NCBI RefSeq assembly: GCF_000026145.1
Contig: NC_009445.1
Span: 310,001-374,000, forward strand
Origin: Bradyrhizobium sp. ORS 278
GTDB lineage: Bacteria; Pseudomonadota; Alphaproteobacteria; Rhizobiales; Xanthobacteraceae
Direction: 5' to 3'
DNA: 64,000 bases
Shown in pieces: positions 44,869 through 55,507 of the stretch. Each line of letters opens with the position of its first letter. Within the stretch, counting starts at the first letter, position 1. The notes beneath the pieces are model-generated. The model was not told the origin of the DNA. It made no database searches and saw only the letters and a program-made list of their open reading frames with translations. Position numbers and translations under genes: made by a program.

Positions 44869-46221
44869 TCATGGCCGCCGCTCCAGCCTCGCGGCGTAAA
44901 AACCGTCGAGACCGCCTAGCCGCGGATCGGCGTGCGGCAAATGGCAGGGCAGGGTTCGCAGATCGCCCATCGGCGTCACCAGCTCGGCCAGTCCCGCCAC
45001 CTCGGCCGGATCGATCGGAACGCGCCGAAGTTCCGTGCCGGCGGCGAGAACATGGTCCACCACCTGTTCGCCCTCCTCGGGCTCCAACGAGCAGGTGCAG
45101 TAGACCAGGGTCCCCCCCGGCTTGAGGAGTCCGGCGGCCCGCGTCAGCAGCCGCACCTGCGTTCCGGACAGCGCGGCGATATCGGCCTCGTTGCGCAGCC
45201 AGCCGACATCGGGATGCCTGCGGATCGTTCCGGTCGAAGTGCAGGGCGCGTCGAGCAGGATGCCGTCGAAGCCACCGGCGTCCGCGGGCTGCCATTCGGC
45301 GGCGTCGGTGACCACGGTCTCAGCCGGCAGCTGCAACCGCGTCATGTTGTCCTTTAGCCGGCTCATCCGGGCCGGCGACCTGTCGACGGCCGTGACACGG
45401 GCGCCGCCATGGGCGAGCTGCGCGGTCTTGCCGCCGGGAGCGGCGCAGAGGTCCGCCATGGACTTGCCGGCGACGTCGCCAAACAAGCGGGCGGGCAGCG
45501 CGGCGGCCGCGTCCTGCACCCACCATTGACCCTCGGCAAAACCTGGCAGCACCGTCACCGAGCCATGCAGAAGCGTCCGGACGGTTCCGGTTGGCAGCAC
45601 CTCGCCGTGCAGCCGCGAGGCCCATTGCGCTGGGTCTGACTTGACGGTGAGGTCGAGCGACGGCTCCTGGCCGAGCGCAGCTGCGATGTCCCTGGCGGTG
45701 GCCTCGCCATAATGATCGGTCCAGCGCTTCAGCAGCCAGGGCGCGATGTCGAGCGGCTGGCCTTTGGCATCATCGAGCAGGGCCGCTCCCTCGCGGGCGC
45801 AACGGCGCAGCACCGCATTGACCAGGCCGGCATACTTCGCCGCGCGCCTGTCGGCCTGGACCAGCCGCACTGACAGATCGACGGCGGCGTGGTCGGGCAC
45901 GTCCATCCACAGGATCTGCGCGGCGCCGATCAAGAGTGCGCTTTGCGCGCGCGGGGCGTCGGTCGGGATGCCGCGATCCAACAGCCGCGACAGCACGTTT
46001 CCAAGCGTCCCGAGGCGGCGGAGCGTGGTCGCAACCAGCCGGCGCATCAGCGCACGGTCGCGATCGGCCAACTGCTTCAGTCCGGGATGCGCGCCGGGGC
46101 CGTCGAGCTGATCGTCGAGCGTGCGATGCTTGTGCAGCACGCCGTCGATCACGTCGGCGGCGATACGTCGTGCCGCAAGGCCCGGGACTTCGGAAGGTGT
46201 CGCAAAACGCGGCGGGGGCAT
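44869..46221 (-). CDS. rsmB: 16S rRNA m5C methyltransferase RsmB/Sun
   Basis: 450 aa. The N-terminal NusB-like helical domain is at about 10-140 (RRIAADVIDGVLHKHRTLDD, NAVLRRCAREG). The C-terminal NOL1/NOP2/Sun methyltransferase domain contains DLCAAPGGKTAQLA, the motif IV LLDAPCTSTGTIRRHPD with its Pro-Cys, and VYCTCSLEPEEGEQV with the catalytic Thr-Cys. Methylates C967 of 16S rRNA in Escherichia coli. ATG 46221. It is first of the rsmB-heparinase-purH run. Confidence 0.94.
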   Translation of the reverse strand: MPPPRFATPSEVPGLAARRIAADVIDGVLHKHRTLDDQLDGPGAHPGLKQLADRDRALMRRLVATTLRRLGTLGNVLSRLLDRGIPTDAPRAQSALLIGAAQILWMDVPDHAAVDLSVRLVQADRRAAKYAGLVNAVLRRCAREGAALLDDAKGQPLDIAPWLLKRWTDHYGEATARDIAAALGQEPSLDLTVKSDPAQWASRLHGEVLPTGTVRTLLHGSVTVLPGFAEGQWWVQDAAAALPARLFGDVAGKSMADLCAAPGGKTAQLAHGGARVTAVDRSPARMSRLKDNMTRLQLPAETVVTDAAEWQPADAGGFDGILLDAPCTSTGTIRRHPDVGWLRNEADIAALSGTQVRLLTRAAGLLKPGGTLVYCTCSLEPEEGEQVVDHVLAAGTELRRVPIDPAEVAGLAELVTPMGDLRTLPCHLPHADPRLGGLDGFYAARLERRP

Positions 46222-46416
46222 GCCTGGAGGCTACTCGCGAAAAGAAGAAGGGCAGTTCCGCGACGATCGGGTGCATGCCATCAGCTTGCGGGTCCTCTGC
46301 CACCGGAATATGCCGAATGTAAGAATCGGCTCTGCTTTTTTAAGACCTGTTTTATCGTTCGTGAGCACACGATCTGATGAGCTTGGGAACGGTCGGTTCA
46401 ACGGTGGAATGGTACG

Positions 46417-46647
46417 ATGAGCAGCGAATCTTCGAGCAAGCCGACATTGACGCTGGTGGCCAGTAACGACGCTCCGCGCAAGCCGCTGACGCCGGCCGCG
46501 CAGCGCGCGCTGGCGGAGGCCGAGGAGCGCCGGCGGATTGCCGCCGAGCAGGCCAAGCCAATGCCGAAGGAGTTGCAGGGACCGAAGGGGCCGGAACCGA
46601 CCCGCTACGGCGACTGGGAGAACAAGGGCATCATCTCGGACTTCTGA
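46417..46647 (+). CDS. DUF1674 protein, SDHAF4-like succinate dehydrogenase assembly factor
   Basis: 76-aa protein with the family C-terminus GPEPTRYGDWENKGIISDF. Its mitochondrial homologue SDHAF4 binds flavinylated SdhA and promotes assembly of complex II; the bacterial role is inferred. The N-terminal half is Ala/Glu/Arg-rich and likely disordered or helical. It stands alone, divergent from rsmB, with no sdh genes in the window. Confidence 0.9.
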   Translation: MSSESSSKPTLTLVASNDAPRKPLTPAAQRALAEAEERRRIAAEQAKPMPKELQGPKGPEPTRYGDWENKGIISDF

Positions 46648-46705
46648 GATCTATCACGGCGCGCCGCACCCTCCGGAAGCGCCGCTGAGGTGATCGTTGC
46701 CGTGA

Positions 46706-47239
46706 TCAGCGCGTCACCACGACCGTGGTGCCGATCGACACGCGGTCATAGAGATCGGTGATGTCCTGGTTGAGCATGCGGATGCAGCCATAGGACACAT
46801 AGCCGCCGACCGAGTTCGGCACGTTGGTGCCGTGAATCGCATATTCGCCGCCGGCGAGCGTCATCGCCGCGACGCCCATCGGATTGCGTGGCGAGCCGCC
46901 GGCGATCACGTCCGGCAATTCAGGCTTGTCGCGCTTGACGTCGGCAGGCGGCGCCCAAGCGGGATTCTTGTATTTGCCGTCGATCTTGGTGGTACCGGCC
47001 CATTGCCGTCCGGCCTTGCCGACACCGACCGGGTAGCGCATGGCGTGGCTGCCATCGAGCACGAGATAGAGCCTGCGCTCGCTGGTCTTCACAACGATGG
47101 TTCCCGGCGAATAGTCGCCGGCGATGCCGACGAGCTCGGGGCGGGCGCACGCCGTCTTGCTCGTCACAACCAAGGAGCCGGCCACCGAAGCGGCCACCAT
47201 TGCTGCCTTCAAGGCCAGCCCAACCGTTCCAGTGCGCAT
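46706..47239 (-). CDS. periplasmic L,D-transpeptidase (YkuD domain)
   Basis: 177 aa with a signal peptide (LALKAAMVAASVAGSLVVTS). The YkuD domain includes GTIVVKTSERRLYLVLDG, the His136 region GEYAIHGTNVPNSVGGYVS, and catalytic Cys152 in SYGCIRM (Tyr replaces the His of SHGC, as in many rhizobial members). Such enzymes form 3-3 cross-links or attach proteins to peptidoglycan. ATG 47239 (MRTGTV) is chosen; the frame is open to 47347. The acs terminator lies just upstream. Confidence 0.9.
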   Translation of the reverse strand: MRTGTVGLALKAAMVAASVAGSLVVTSKTACARPELVGIAGDYSPGTIVVKTSERRLYLVLDGSHAMRYPVGVGKAGRQWAGTTKIDGKYKNPAWAPPADVKRDKPELPDVIAGGSPRNPMGVAAMTLAGGEYAIHGTNVPNSVGGYVSYGCIRMLNQDITDLYDRVSIGTTVVVTR

Positions 47240-47335
47240 CGCCCATCCCTCAGCCAGTTCCGTGGCGCGCGCTCCCCAGCCGGGAGCACTCGGAGGGCTC
47301 GAGGAGATGAAAACTTCTCCGCCAAGTAAATGACA

Positions 47336-47370
47336 TGAAAACAACACTCCCGCGGAATCATCCGCGGGAG
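47336..47370 (-). terminator. intrinsic terminator of acs
   Basis: Perfect 10-bp stem CTCCCGCGGA (47347-47356) / TCCGCGGGAG (47361-47370) with loop ATCA. On the minus strand TGTTGTTTTCA follows. It lies about 50 bases after the acs stop. Confidence 0.85.
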
Positions 47371-47416
47371 GGCCGTTGCGCTTGACGCGTGAGCAACCGG
47401 GTTGAAGCGGCCGTGA

Positions 47417-49369
<1,953 letters not shown>

Positions 49370-49748
49370 TTCACACCCTCCGCATGCAGCCTGCCGTCCA
49401 TTCCTGGGCAAGCCATCGTTGTTCCCACTATGCGTCCGCGTAACCGGCGGCGACAAGGCAAGACAAGTAGGACCTTCGGCGGGGAGGCGGTCTGCGCAGG
49501 ATCAAAGAATTGTGCGCGGAGGTTGCTGAAGTCCGGACGCGGCTGGCGACCGCAAAAGTCCGAGACATCAAGGTTACCCCGAATCGGCCTCCTTGGCGGT
49601 ATTTATTGACCGTTCTGCCTGAATTTAGGGACTCGCCATCCGTGCTCCGACGTCCTAAATCGCCTCCAAGCTGTGGATAACCCGCCCGGAACCAAACCGC
49701 GGGCCGAGGCATTGAGCGGATGAACACGACGGCAGGGCGTCTAAAGCA
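49370..49748. other. divergent promoter region, acs / topoisomerase IB
   Basis: 379 bases without a credible gene. It must hold the promoters of both genes. A stress-sigma-like motif lies at 49688-49713 ahead of the topoisomerase gene; nothing else is recognised. Confidence 0.45.
49688..49713 (+). promoter_or_regulatory. possible EcfG-type promoter of topoisomerase IB
   Basis: GGAAC (49688-49692), 17-base spacer, CATT (49710-49713). The alphaproteobacterial general-stress consensus is GGAAC-N16/17-CGTT, so one -10 base differs. It lies 35 bases before the ATG. Confidence 0.35.
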
Positions 49749-50936
49749 ATGATGGACCAGCAGAATTTCGAGAGTCCCAGGGTCGGCCCGGCCGACGCCG
49801 AGGTGGCGCTCGCGAAGGCGCTGGGCCAGTGGCCGCCCAAGCCGGGGCGCCGCAAGCTGACGCTGAAGGACTTGGCGCATGCCAAAACCGCCCATGCGCA
49901 GGCCAATGCCAAGACCACGGTCGAGGAACTGGCCAAGCGGATCGGATTGAAGCTGGGCGACCAGTCGGAGCTGACGATCCGCCGCATCAAGCGCGGCAAA
50001 AGCTACAGCTTCATCCGCGCCAACGGCACCCAGATCCGCCACGCCGGCACCATCCGCCGCCTGCACGCGATGGCGGTGCCGCCGGCCTATCGCGAGGTGC
50101 GTTACGCACCCGATCCGAGCCTGCATCTCCAGGCGGTCGGCATCGATGCCGCCGGCCGGCTGCAATATCGCTATCACGCCGACTGGGAGAAGGTGCGCGA
50201 GCATCGCAAGGCGCATCGTCTCGCCAAGCTGGTCGGCGCGCTGCCGCGCATCCGCCGTGCGGTGTCCAAGCATCTCGCCGGCGACGCGCCGACGCGCGAA
50301 TTCGCGCTCGCCGCCGTGATCGAGCTGATCGCGCGCACCGCGATCCGTCCCGGCAGCGAGTCCTATGCGCGCCTCAACGGCACCCGCGGCGCCGCGACGC
50401 TGCTGAAGTCGAACGTGCTTCTGGAAGACGACTGCCTGGTGCTGACCTTCAAGGCCAAGGGCGGCAAGGCGGTGCGCAAGGAATGCGACGCCGCCAAGCT
50501 GGTGCGTGCGGTCGGCGTCCTGCGCGGCCTGCCCGGCCGGCGCATGTTCCAGTATCGCGACGCCCAGGGCGTAGTGCGCGCGGTGTCGACCACGCAGGTG
50601 AATGCGTTCCTGCGCGAGATCGCCGGGATCAAGATCTCGGCCAAGGATTTCCGCACGCTGATGGCTTCGGCGGTCGCGCTGGAGACGTTGTCGCGGATCA
50701 CGCCGGCGGAAAGCGCGCGCGGCCGCAAGAAGCAGATCCTCGAGGCGATCCGTGCCGCGGCCGACGAGCTCACCAACACGCCGGCGATCTGCCGCAAGAG
50801 CTACGTGCACGACACCATCGTGACGGCGTTCGAGGACGGCATTCTCGAGCGCTTCGCCGCCACCATGAAGGGCCAGCGCTCGCAGACGAAACGCGAGCAA
50901 CTGCTGGCGCAGGTGGTGACGGCCGTGTCGGCCTGA
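49749..50936 (+). CDS. DNA topoisomerase IB (poxvirus-like)
   Basis: 395 aa. Relaxes supercoils by transient 3'-phosphotyrosine nicking. The N-terminal DNA-binding part includes KSYSFIRANGTQIRHAGTIR and AMAVPPAYREVRYAPDPSLH. The catalytic domain has Arg200 in RTAIRPGSESYA, ISAKDFRTLMAS, and the nucleophile Tyr352 in CRKSYVHDTIV. About 60 extra N-terminal residues precede the usual domain start. Bacterial enzymes of this type are accessory and often stress-linked. Confidence 0.93.
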   Translation: MMDQQNFESPRVGPADAEVALAKALGQWPPKPGRRKLTLKDLAHAKTAHAQANAKTTVEELAKRIGLKLGDQSELTIRRIKRGKSYSFIRANGTQIRHAGTIRRLHAMAVPPAYREVRYAPDPSLHLQAVGIDAAGRLQYRYHADWEKVREHRKAHRLAKLVGALPRIRRAVSKHLAGDAPTREFALAAVIELIARTAIRPGSESYARLNGTRGAATLLKSNVLLEDDCLVLTFKAKGGKAVRKECDAAKLVRAVGVLRGLPGRRMFQYRDAQGVVRAVSTTQVNAFLREIAGIKISAKDFRTLMASAVALETLSRITPAESARGRKKQILEAIRAAADELTNTPAICRKSYVHDTIVTAFEDGILERFAATMKGQRSQTKREQLLAQVVTAVSA

Positions 50937-50948
50937 TACCGCAAACCG

Positions 50949-51398
50949 CTAGACCTGGCAGCGCGGGCCGATCTTGGCCGACGCCAGAAAGCGCGCGATC
51001 GGATCGAGCGCCTTGCAGGACGCCGCCGCGCGCTTGACTGGCGCGACCGGCTGCTTGGTCGGCCGCAGCACCGTCGCTTTGGTCGGGGCCTTCGCACGCC
51101 GCGCAACCAACGAGCTGCGCGCGACCTTCGAGGGCAGCGGCAGACGCGCGGCCTCGTTCACCTCGATCGCCTGCGCTTCAAAGCTGCGATCGGACTCGTT
51201 CAGCGTGTCGACGCCGGGTATCGGCTCGCGGATCAGCGACGAGGTCGTCTCGCCCGTCATGTCGCCGGGCGTCACCGCGGCGAGCACCATCTTCGTCGCA
51301 AGCAAGCAGCAGATTATCACGAGGCAGAACCCCGCAATCCAGATCGTTCTGTTCACTGTAGGAAACCCCCGCCGATCGCGCCGGACCGTGCAGGACAT
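50949..51398 (-). CDS. membrane-anchored protein of unknown function
   Basis: About 149 aa if started at ATG 51398 (GGAAGGGG upstream); GTG 51356 or an ATG at 51434 are alternatives. One hydrophobic segment (TIWIAGFCLVIICCLLATKM) is followed by a Thr/Ser-rich and then Lys/Arg/Pro-rich tail (RRAKAPTKATVLRPTKQPVA) and a C-terminal Cys pair (SCKALDPIARF ... GPRCQV). The basic tail could bind DNA or cell wall polymers. I do not recognise the family. It is convergent with the topoisomerase gene. Confidence 0.6.
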   Translation of the reverse strand: MSCTVRRDRRGFPTVNRTIWIAGFCLVIICCLLATKMVLAAVTPGDMTGETTSSLIREPIPGVDTLNESDRSFEAQAIEVNEAARLPLPSKVARSSLVARRAKAPTKATVLRPTKQPVAPVKRAAASCKALDPIARFLASAKIGPRCQV

Positions 51399-51786
51399 CC
51401 CCTTCCCGCAGCCGGCGTCGTGGCGACCAATCAACCTTAAGAAAGTCTTACTCGCAACGTCTTCGGCAGCTTTGGCCGGGCTCGGCTCGGATCGTAGTTA
51501 ATGGCCGAGCCGCGATCGGCGGTGATCGGCCATTGGCCGATCGTGCTGATGAGATCGATCACGTTGCGACAAAGCGGCGCGCGGCATCTCGGCCAATGGG
51601 CCGGTGAGACGATCTCGGTCGCGGTTGGTTTCACGGATCACGTTAAATTATGCCGCGAAACTCGTTCCTCAAAGCGCGCGTAGCTCGGCCCGACACGACG
51701 CAAGAGCAAGACAGCTCATCATCGCATCGGTGTCGCAGTCGATCTCATCACGCGGCGCTGCCGCCGCCATTGTTCAGGAGCTACCC
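51399..51786. other. intergenic region upstream of fasciclin gene
   Basis: 388 bases. GGCCGAGCC and several GATCGGCC/GGCCGATC units (51500-51545) form short inverted repeats. I see no gene; the fasciclin promoter should lie near its right end. Confidence 0.4.
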
Positions 51787-52341
51787 ATGTCCAAGCGCAT
51801 TGCCTTCCTCGCTGCCGCCGCCTTCAGCGCGCTGTCGCTGACCTCGATTGCCGTCGCGCCCGCGCGCGCCGAGGAGAAGACCGTGATGGTCGGAGGCGCG
51901 GCGATGTATCCGTCGAAGAACATCATCCAGAACGCGGTGAACTCGAAGGATCACACCACGCTGGTCGCCGCGGTGAAGGCCGCCGGCCTCGTGCAGACGC
52001 TGGAGGGCAAGGGCCCGTTCACGGTGTTCGCGCCGACCAACGCCGCCTTCGGCAAACTGCCGGCCGGCACCGTCGACAACCTGGTCAAGCCCGAGAACAA
52101 GGCGACCCTGACCAAGATCCTCACCTATCACGTCGTGCCCGGCAAGCTCGAAGCCGCCGACCTGAAGGACGGCCAGGTGCTGAAGACGGTCGAGGGCGAG
52201 CAGCTCACCGTCAAGCGCGACGGCAAGACCGTCATGATCATGGACGCCAAGGGCGGCTCGTCGACGGTCACGATCTCCAATGTCAACCAGTCGAACGGCG
52301 TGATCCACGTGATCGACACCGTGCTGCTGCCGGCCTCCTGA
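51787..52341 (+). CDS. exported fasciclin (FAS1)-domain protein
   Basis: 184 aa. A signal peptide (IAFLAAAAFSALSLTSIAVA, cleaved near ARAEEK) is followed by one FAS1 domain: HTTLVAAVKAAGLVQTLEGK, the H1 block GPFTVFAPTNAAFGKLP, the YH motif ILTYHVVPGKL, and the H2 block NVNQSNGVIHVIDTVLLP. FAS1 proteins mediate adhesion in many systems; rhizobial Nex18-like members are known. ATG 51787 has AGGAG upstream. It is followed by a terminator, then the cytochrome b and molybdoenzyme genes. Confidence 0.94.
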   Translation: MSKRIAFLAAAAFSALSLTSIAVAPARAEEKTVMVGGAAMYPSKNIIQNAVNSKDHTTLVAAVKAAGLVQTLEGKGPFTVFAPTNAAFGKLPAGTVDNLVKPENKATLTKILTYHVVPGKLEAADLKDGQVLKTVEGEQLTVKRDGKTVMIMDAKGGSSTVTISNVNQSNGVIHVIDTVLLPAS

Positions 52342-52407
52342 TCGCGGTCTGAGACACCGGTCGCATCCGTTTCTTCCTCCTCCTCCTCCTCGCGGATGTG
52401 ACCACGA

Positions 52408-52437
52408 GCGAGCCGGGCCCACCCCGGCTCGCTTTTT
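52408..52437 (+). terminator. intrinsic terminator after the fasciclin gene
   Basis: Stem GCGAGCCGGG (52408-52417) / CCCGGCTCGC (52423-52432) followed by TTTTT. It separates the fasciclin gene from the next pair. Confidence 0.88.
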
Positions 52438-52551
52438 GTGAGAGCTATCGCCCGCCAAGCATCGATTTGCCGGTTTGAGCCCGTAACGGGCGGTCAGTCT
52501 TTGGCGTATATCTGATTGGAACCTCGAGCCCCCCGAACCACCGAGCCCGTC

Positions 52552-53181
52552 ATGTCCAGCATCACTGCCTCTGAGACGACGATCGTCAGCCCGCAGACCA
52601 GACTGATCCAGCCGGCCTGGGTGCGCGTCATGCACTGGATCAACGCCGTGGCGATGATCATGATGATCATGTCGGGCTGGCAGATCTACAACGCCTCGCC
52701 GCTGTTCGACTTCCGCTTCGACCGCAGCATCACGCTCGGCGGCTGGCTCGGCGGCGCGCTGCTGTGGCACTTCGCCGCGATGTGGCTGTTGATGCTCAAC
52801 GGTCTCGCCTATCTGGTCACCGGCCTGATCACCGGCCGGTTCCGCCGCAAGCTGCTGCCGATCTCGCCGGCTTCCGTGATTGCCGACCTCAAGGCGGCGC
52901 TGACCTTCAAGCTGTCGCATGACGATCTCTCCGCCTACAACGCGGTACAGAAGCTGCTCTATCTCGGCATCATCCTGGTCGGCATCGTCGTCGTGCTCAC
53001 GGGGCTCTCGATGTGGAAGCCGGTGCAGCTGCACTGGCTGGTGACGCTTTTCGGCGACTATCCGGCGGCGCGCTACGTGCATTTCGTCTGCATGGCGCTG
53101 ATCTGCGCTTTCCTGGTGATCCACATCGTGCTCGCGCTCCTGGTGCCGAAGAGCCTGCGCGCGATGATCATCGGCCGCTAA
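52552..53181 (+). CDS. membrane cytochrome b (b561/hydrogenase-type anchor)
   Basis: 209-aa four-helix di-heme b-type subunit. Likely heme-ligand His are in RVMHWINAVAMIMM, ALLWHFAAMWLLML and YVHFVCMALICAFLVIHIVL. Such subunits pass electrons between quinone and a periplasmic redox partner. ATG 52552 is preferred; an in-frame TTG lies at 52516. It is separated by only 14 bases from the Tat-exported molybdoenzyme, so the two likely work as one membrane-periplasm electron-transfer pair. Confidence 0.9.
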   Translation: MSSITASETTIVSPQTRLIQPAWVRVMHWINAVAMIMMIMSGWQIYNASPLFDFRFDRSITLGGWLGGALLWHFAAMWLLMLNGLAYLVTGLITGRFRRKLLPISPASVIADLKAALTFKLSHDDLSAYNAVQKLLYLGIILVGIVVVLTGLSMWKPVQLHWLVTLFGDYPAARYVHFVCMALICAFLVIHIVLALLVPKSLRAMIIGR

Positions 53182-53195
53182 GAGGAGAGACCATC

Positions 53196-53978
53196 ATGGC
53201 CAAGCGTCCGTTCCTGATTCCCGGCGTCGACAAGCGGCTGCTGATCAAGGATTCGATCAAGGCGATGCCCGATCTCACCCGCCGCCGCTTCATCACCGGG
53301 GGCGCCAGCCTCGGTGCGCTGACCCTGCTCACCGGCTGCGACGTCGTTGACGGCGACACCGCCGAGGAACTGCTCAAGAAGGTCTCCAAGTTCAACGACG
53401 CGGTACAGTCCTGGATCTTCAATCCCGACGCATTGGCGCCGACCTTCCCGGAGAGCGCGATCACCAAGCCGTTCCCGTTCAACGCCTACTACACGCTGGA
53501 CGAGGCGCCGGAGATCGACGCGGCCGACTGGAAGCTCGAGGTGCGCGGCCTGGTCGACAACAAGAAGTCGTGGACGCTCGACGAGCTGCACGCGCTGCCG
53601 CAGGTCAAGCAGATCACACGCCACATCTGCGTCGAGGGCTGGAGCGCGATCGGCTCCTGGACCGGCACGCCGCTCCGCGACTTCCTCAAGCTGGTCGGGG
53701 CCGATACGCGTGCAAAGTATGTTTGGTTCAATTGCGCGGACTCGCAGGGTTACAATTCACCCTTGGACATGCGCACCGCGCTGCATCCGCAGACCCAGAT
53801 GACGTTCAAGTTCGACGACCAGATCCTGCCGCGCGCCTACGGCTTCCCTATGAAGATTCGCGTCCCTACCAAGCTCGGCTTCAAGAATCCGAAATACGTC
53901 GTCGCGATGGAAGTCACCAACGACTACAAGGGCGGCTATTGGGAGGACCAGGGGTACAATTCGTTCAGTGGGAGTTGA
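53196..53978 (+). CDS. Tat-exported molybdopterin-dependent oxidoreductase (MsrP/sulfite oxidase fold)
   Basis: 260 aa. The twin-arginine signal is LTRRRFITGGASLGALTLLTG (R29-R31); the LLTGC lipobox-like end (Cys48) may give a lipid anchor. The Oxidored_molyb domain has FNAYYTLDEAPEIDAADWKL, the Mo-ligand Cys145 in RHICVEGWSAIGSWTG, NCADSQGYNSPLDM and a C-terminal VPTKLGFKNPKYVVAMEV. It resembles MsrP (YedY) and YuiH-like enzymes; the natural substrate is unknown. AGAGGAGAGA precedes ATG 53196. Its partner is the cytochrome b just upstream rather than an MsrQ. Confidence 0.92.
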   Translation: MAKRPFLIPGVDKRLLIKDSIKAMPDLTRRRFITGGASLGALTLLTGCDVVDGDTAEELLKKVSKFNDAVQSWIFNPDALAPTFPESAITKPFPFNAYYTLDEAPEIDAADWKLEVRGLVDNKKSWTLDELHALPQVKQITRHICVEGWSAIGSWTGTPLRDFLKLVGADTRAKYVWFNCADSQGYNSPLDMRTALHPQTQMTFKFDDQILPRAYGFPMKIRVPTKLGFKNPKYVVAMEVTNDYKGGYWEDQGYNSFSGS

Positions 53979-54020
53979 GCTCCAGGCAACAGAGCCCGAA
54001 TGCCGGCTGCAATCTCCGCT

Positions 54021-54143
54021 GTCGTCCCGGCCTTGAGCCGGGACCCATAACCACCGGCCGTGGTGAGGCAGGTAACTGCCAGCAACGTTCCTCGATAGCT
54101 TCCGCGGTATGGGTCCCGGCGTTCGCCGGGACGACACCGTTTT
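54021..54143. repeat. two-hairpin GTCCCGGC intergenic repeat, copy 2
   Basis: GTCGTCCCGGCCTTGAGCCG then GGACCCATA, spacer, TATGGGTCCCGGCGTTCGCC then GGGACGAC. The right hairpin is followed by ACCGTTTTTT, so this copy can serve as an intrinsic terminator for the molybdoenzyme gene on the plus strand. Confidence 0.75.
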
Positions 54144-55340
54144 TTAGGCCCGGCCGGTGCGCTTCAACTTGCCCTGCATCGCCGCCATCACCGCGCCGAG
54201 CAGCAGCAACGCCGCCGACACGTTCAATGCATAGGTCAAACTCCCCATCGCATCGGTGATCGCGCCGACGGCGAAAGGCCCAAGCGTCTGCCCGACGCCG
54301 AACGAGATCGTCAGCGCCGCGATCGCGCGCGGCCAGGCGGCTTGCGGCAGGTTGAAGCGGACGAACGCCGTCGTCGCCGTGGTCACCGTCGAGAAGGCGA
54401 TACCGAACACGGCGGCCGACAAGGTCAGCATGATCGGCGAATGGCTGAGCGCGGGCAGGGCGGCGCCGATCGCGTTGATCGTCAGGATGAGCGCGGTCGG
54501 CCAGCCGCCGCGGTCGAGCGCCAGCACGCGGCGCCACACCCAGGGCGTGGCGAACCCGGCCAGCCCGATCAGGCACCAGAAGCCGGATTGTGCCGCGGCG
54601 CCGCCGCCGAGATCGCGTACATAGGCGATCATGAAGGTCAGATAGGCGATGTAGCCGGCGCCATAGAGGAAGTAGCCGAACAGATAGATCGCCATCGGCC
54701 GCAGCGAGACGCGGTCGGCGCGCGTCTCCGGCGCGGTCGCGTTCGATGGCAGCCGCGTCAGGAGCAGCGGCACGATCAGAACCGCGCCCACACAAGCGAG
54801 CACCGCCCACACGATCCACCACGATCCCGGCCCGAAGGCCTGCAGCACGAACGGCGCGATCAGCCCGGAGATGACGATGCCGAGCGGCGGCCCGGCATAG
54901 AACAGGCTCAGCACGAAGCTCGCCTGCGCCGGCCGCGCCAATGCGACCCGCGCCGCCAGCGCGCCACCGGCCACGAGTGCGACGCCGGCGCCGATTCCGG
55001 TCACGAGACGTGCCAGGCTGAGTGCAACGAAGTCGCCGGTCGTCGCACAGACCACGAGCGAGGCCAGCGCCGCCAACGTGCCGCCGCGCACCGCGGCGAG
55101 GGCGCCGAAGCGGCGGGCCGTCTGCGATGCGATCAGCGCGCCGATCAGGTAGCCGGCGGCGTTCACGGTATTCATGAAGCCCGCCGCTGAATACGACCAG
55201 TGCAGCGTCTCCCGCATGTCGGGCAGCACCAGCGCATAGGCGAAGCGGCCGATGCCAAGCCCGATGATCGGCCCGAGCGACAGCGTCAGATTGGTCAACG
55301 CCGGATGGGCCGGCGTCGTGTCGGAAGGCGGGGTTGGCAA
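54144..55340 (-). CDS. YbfB/YjiJ-family MFS transporter
   Basis: 398 aa, about twelve helices. The N-terminal block LSLGPIIGLGIGRFAYALVL with PDMRETLHWSYSAAGFMNTV and NAAGYLIGALIA is characteristic of the YbfB/YjiJ branch. The loop TARRFGALAAVRGG and the second-half IALTISFGVGQTLGPFAVGA-type region (seen as LTISFGVGQTLGPFAVGAI) follow. Substrates are unknown. The likely start is TTG 55340 with GGAG upstream. It is divergent from leuB. Confidence 0.9.
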   Translation of the reverse strand: MPTPPSDTTPAHPALTNLTLSLGPIIGLGIGRFAYALVLPDMRETLHWSYSAAGFMNTVNAAGYLIGALIASQTARRFGALAAVRGGTLAALASLVVCATTGDFVALSLARLVTGIGAGVALVAGGALAARVALARPAQASFVLSLFYAGPPLGIVISGLIAPFVLQAFGPGSWWIVWAVLACVGAVLIVPLLLTRLPSNATAPETRADRVSLRPMAIYLFGYFLYGAGYIAYLTFMIAYVRDLGGGAAAQSGFWCLIGLAGFATPWVWRRVLALDRGGWPTALILTINAIGAALPALSHSPIMLTLSAAVFGIAFSTVTTATTAFVRFNLPQAAWPRAIAALTISFGVGQTLGPFAVGAITDAMGSLTYALNVSAALLLLGAVMAAMQGKLKRTGRA

Positions 55341-55507
55341 GACATGCTCCGGCGCGGCGATCGGCCGGCAAATCCTGCTGCTCGGCGGCGATTTTCAAGC
55401 ACATTATCGCTCGCCCGCCCGCGACAGAAGACGTGCCCCGGCAATGGTGGCTTGCCAAGGGCGCAGGAGGGCTTTAGCACTCCGCCGATTTTGACAAGCT
55501 CCCGTCC

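Noticed and set aside
55443-55480. Short leader frame upstream of leuB as a leucine attenuator peptide
   Set aside because: The short reading frame starting ATGGTGGCT encodes MVACQGRRRAL, with no run of leucines; no terminator T-tract follows the hairpin.
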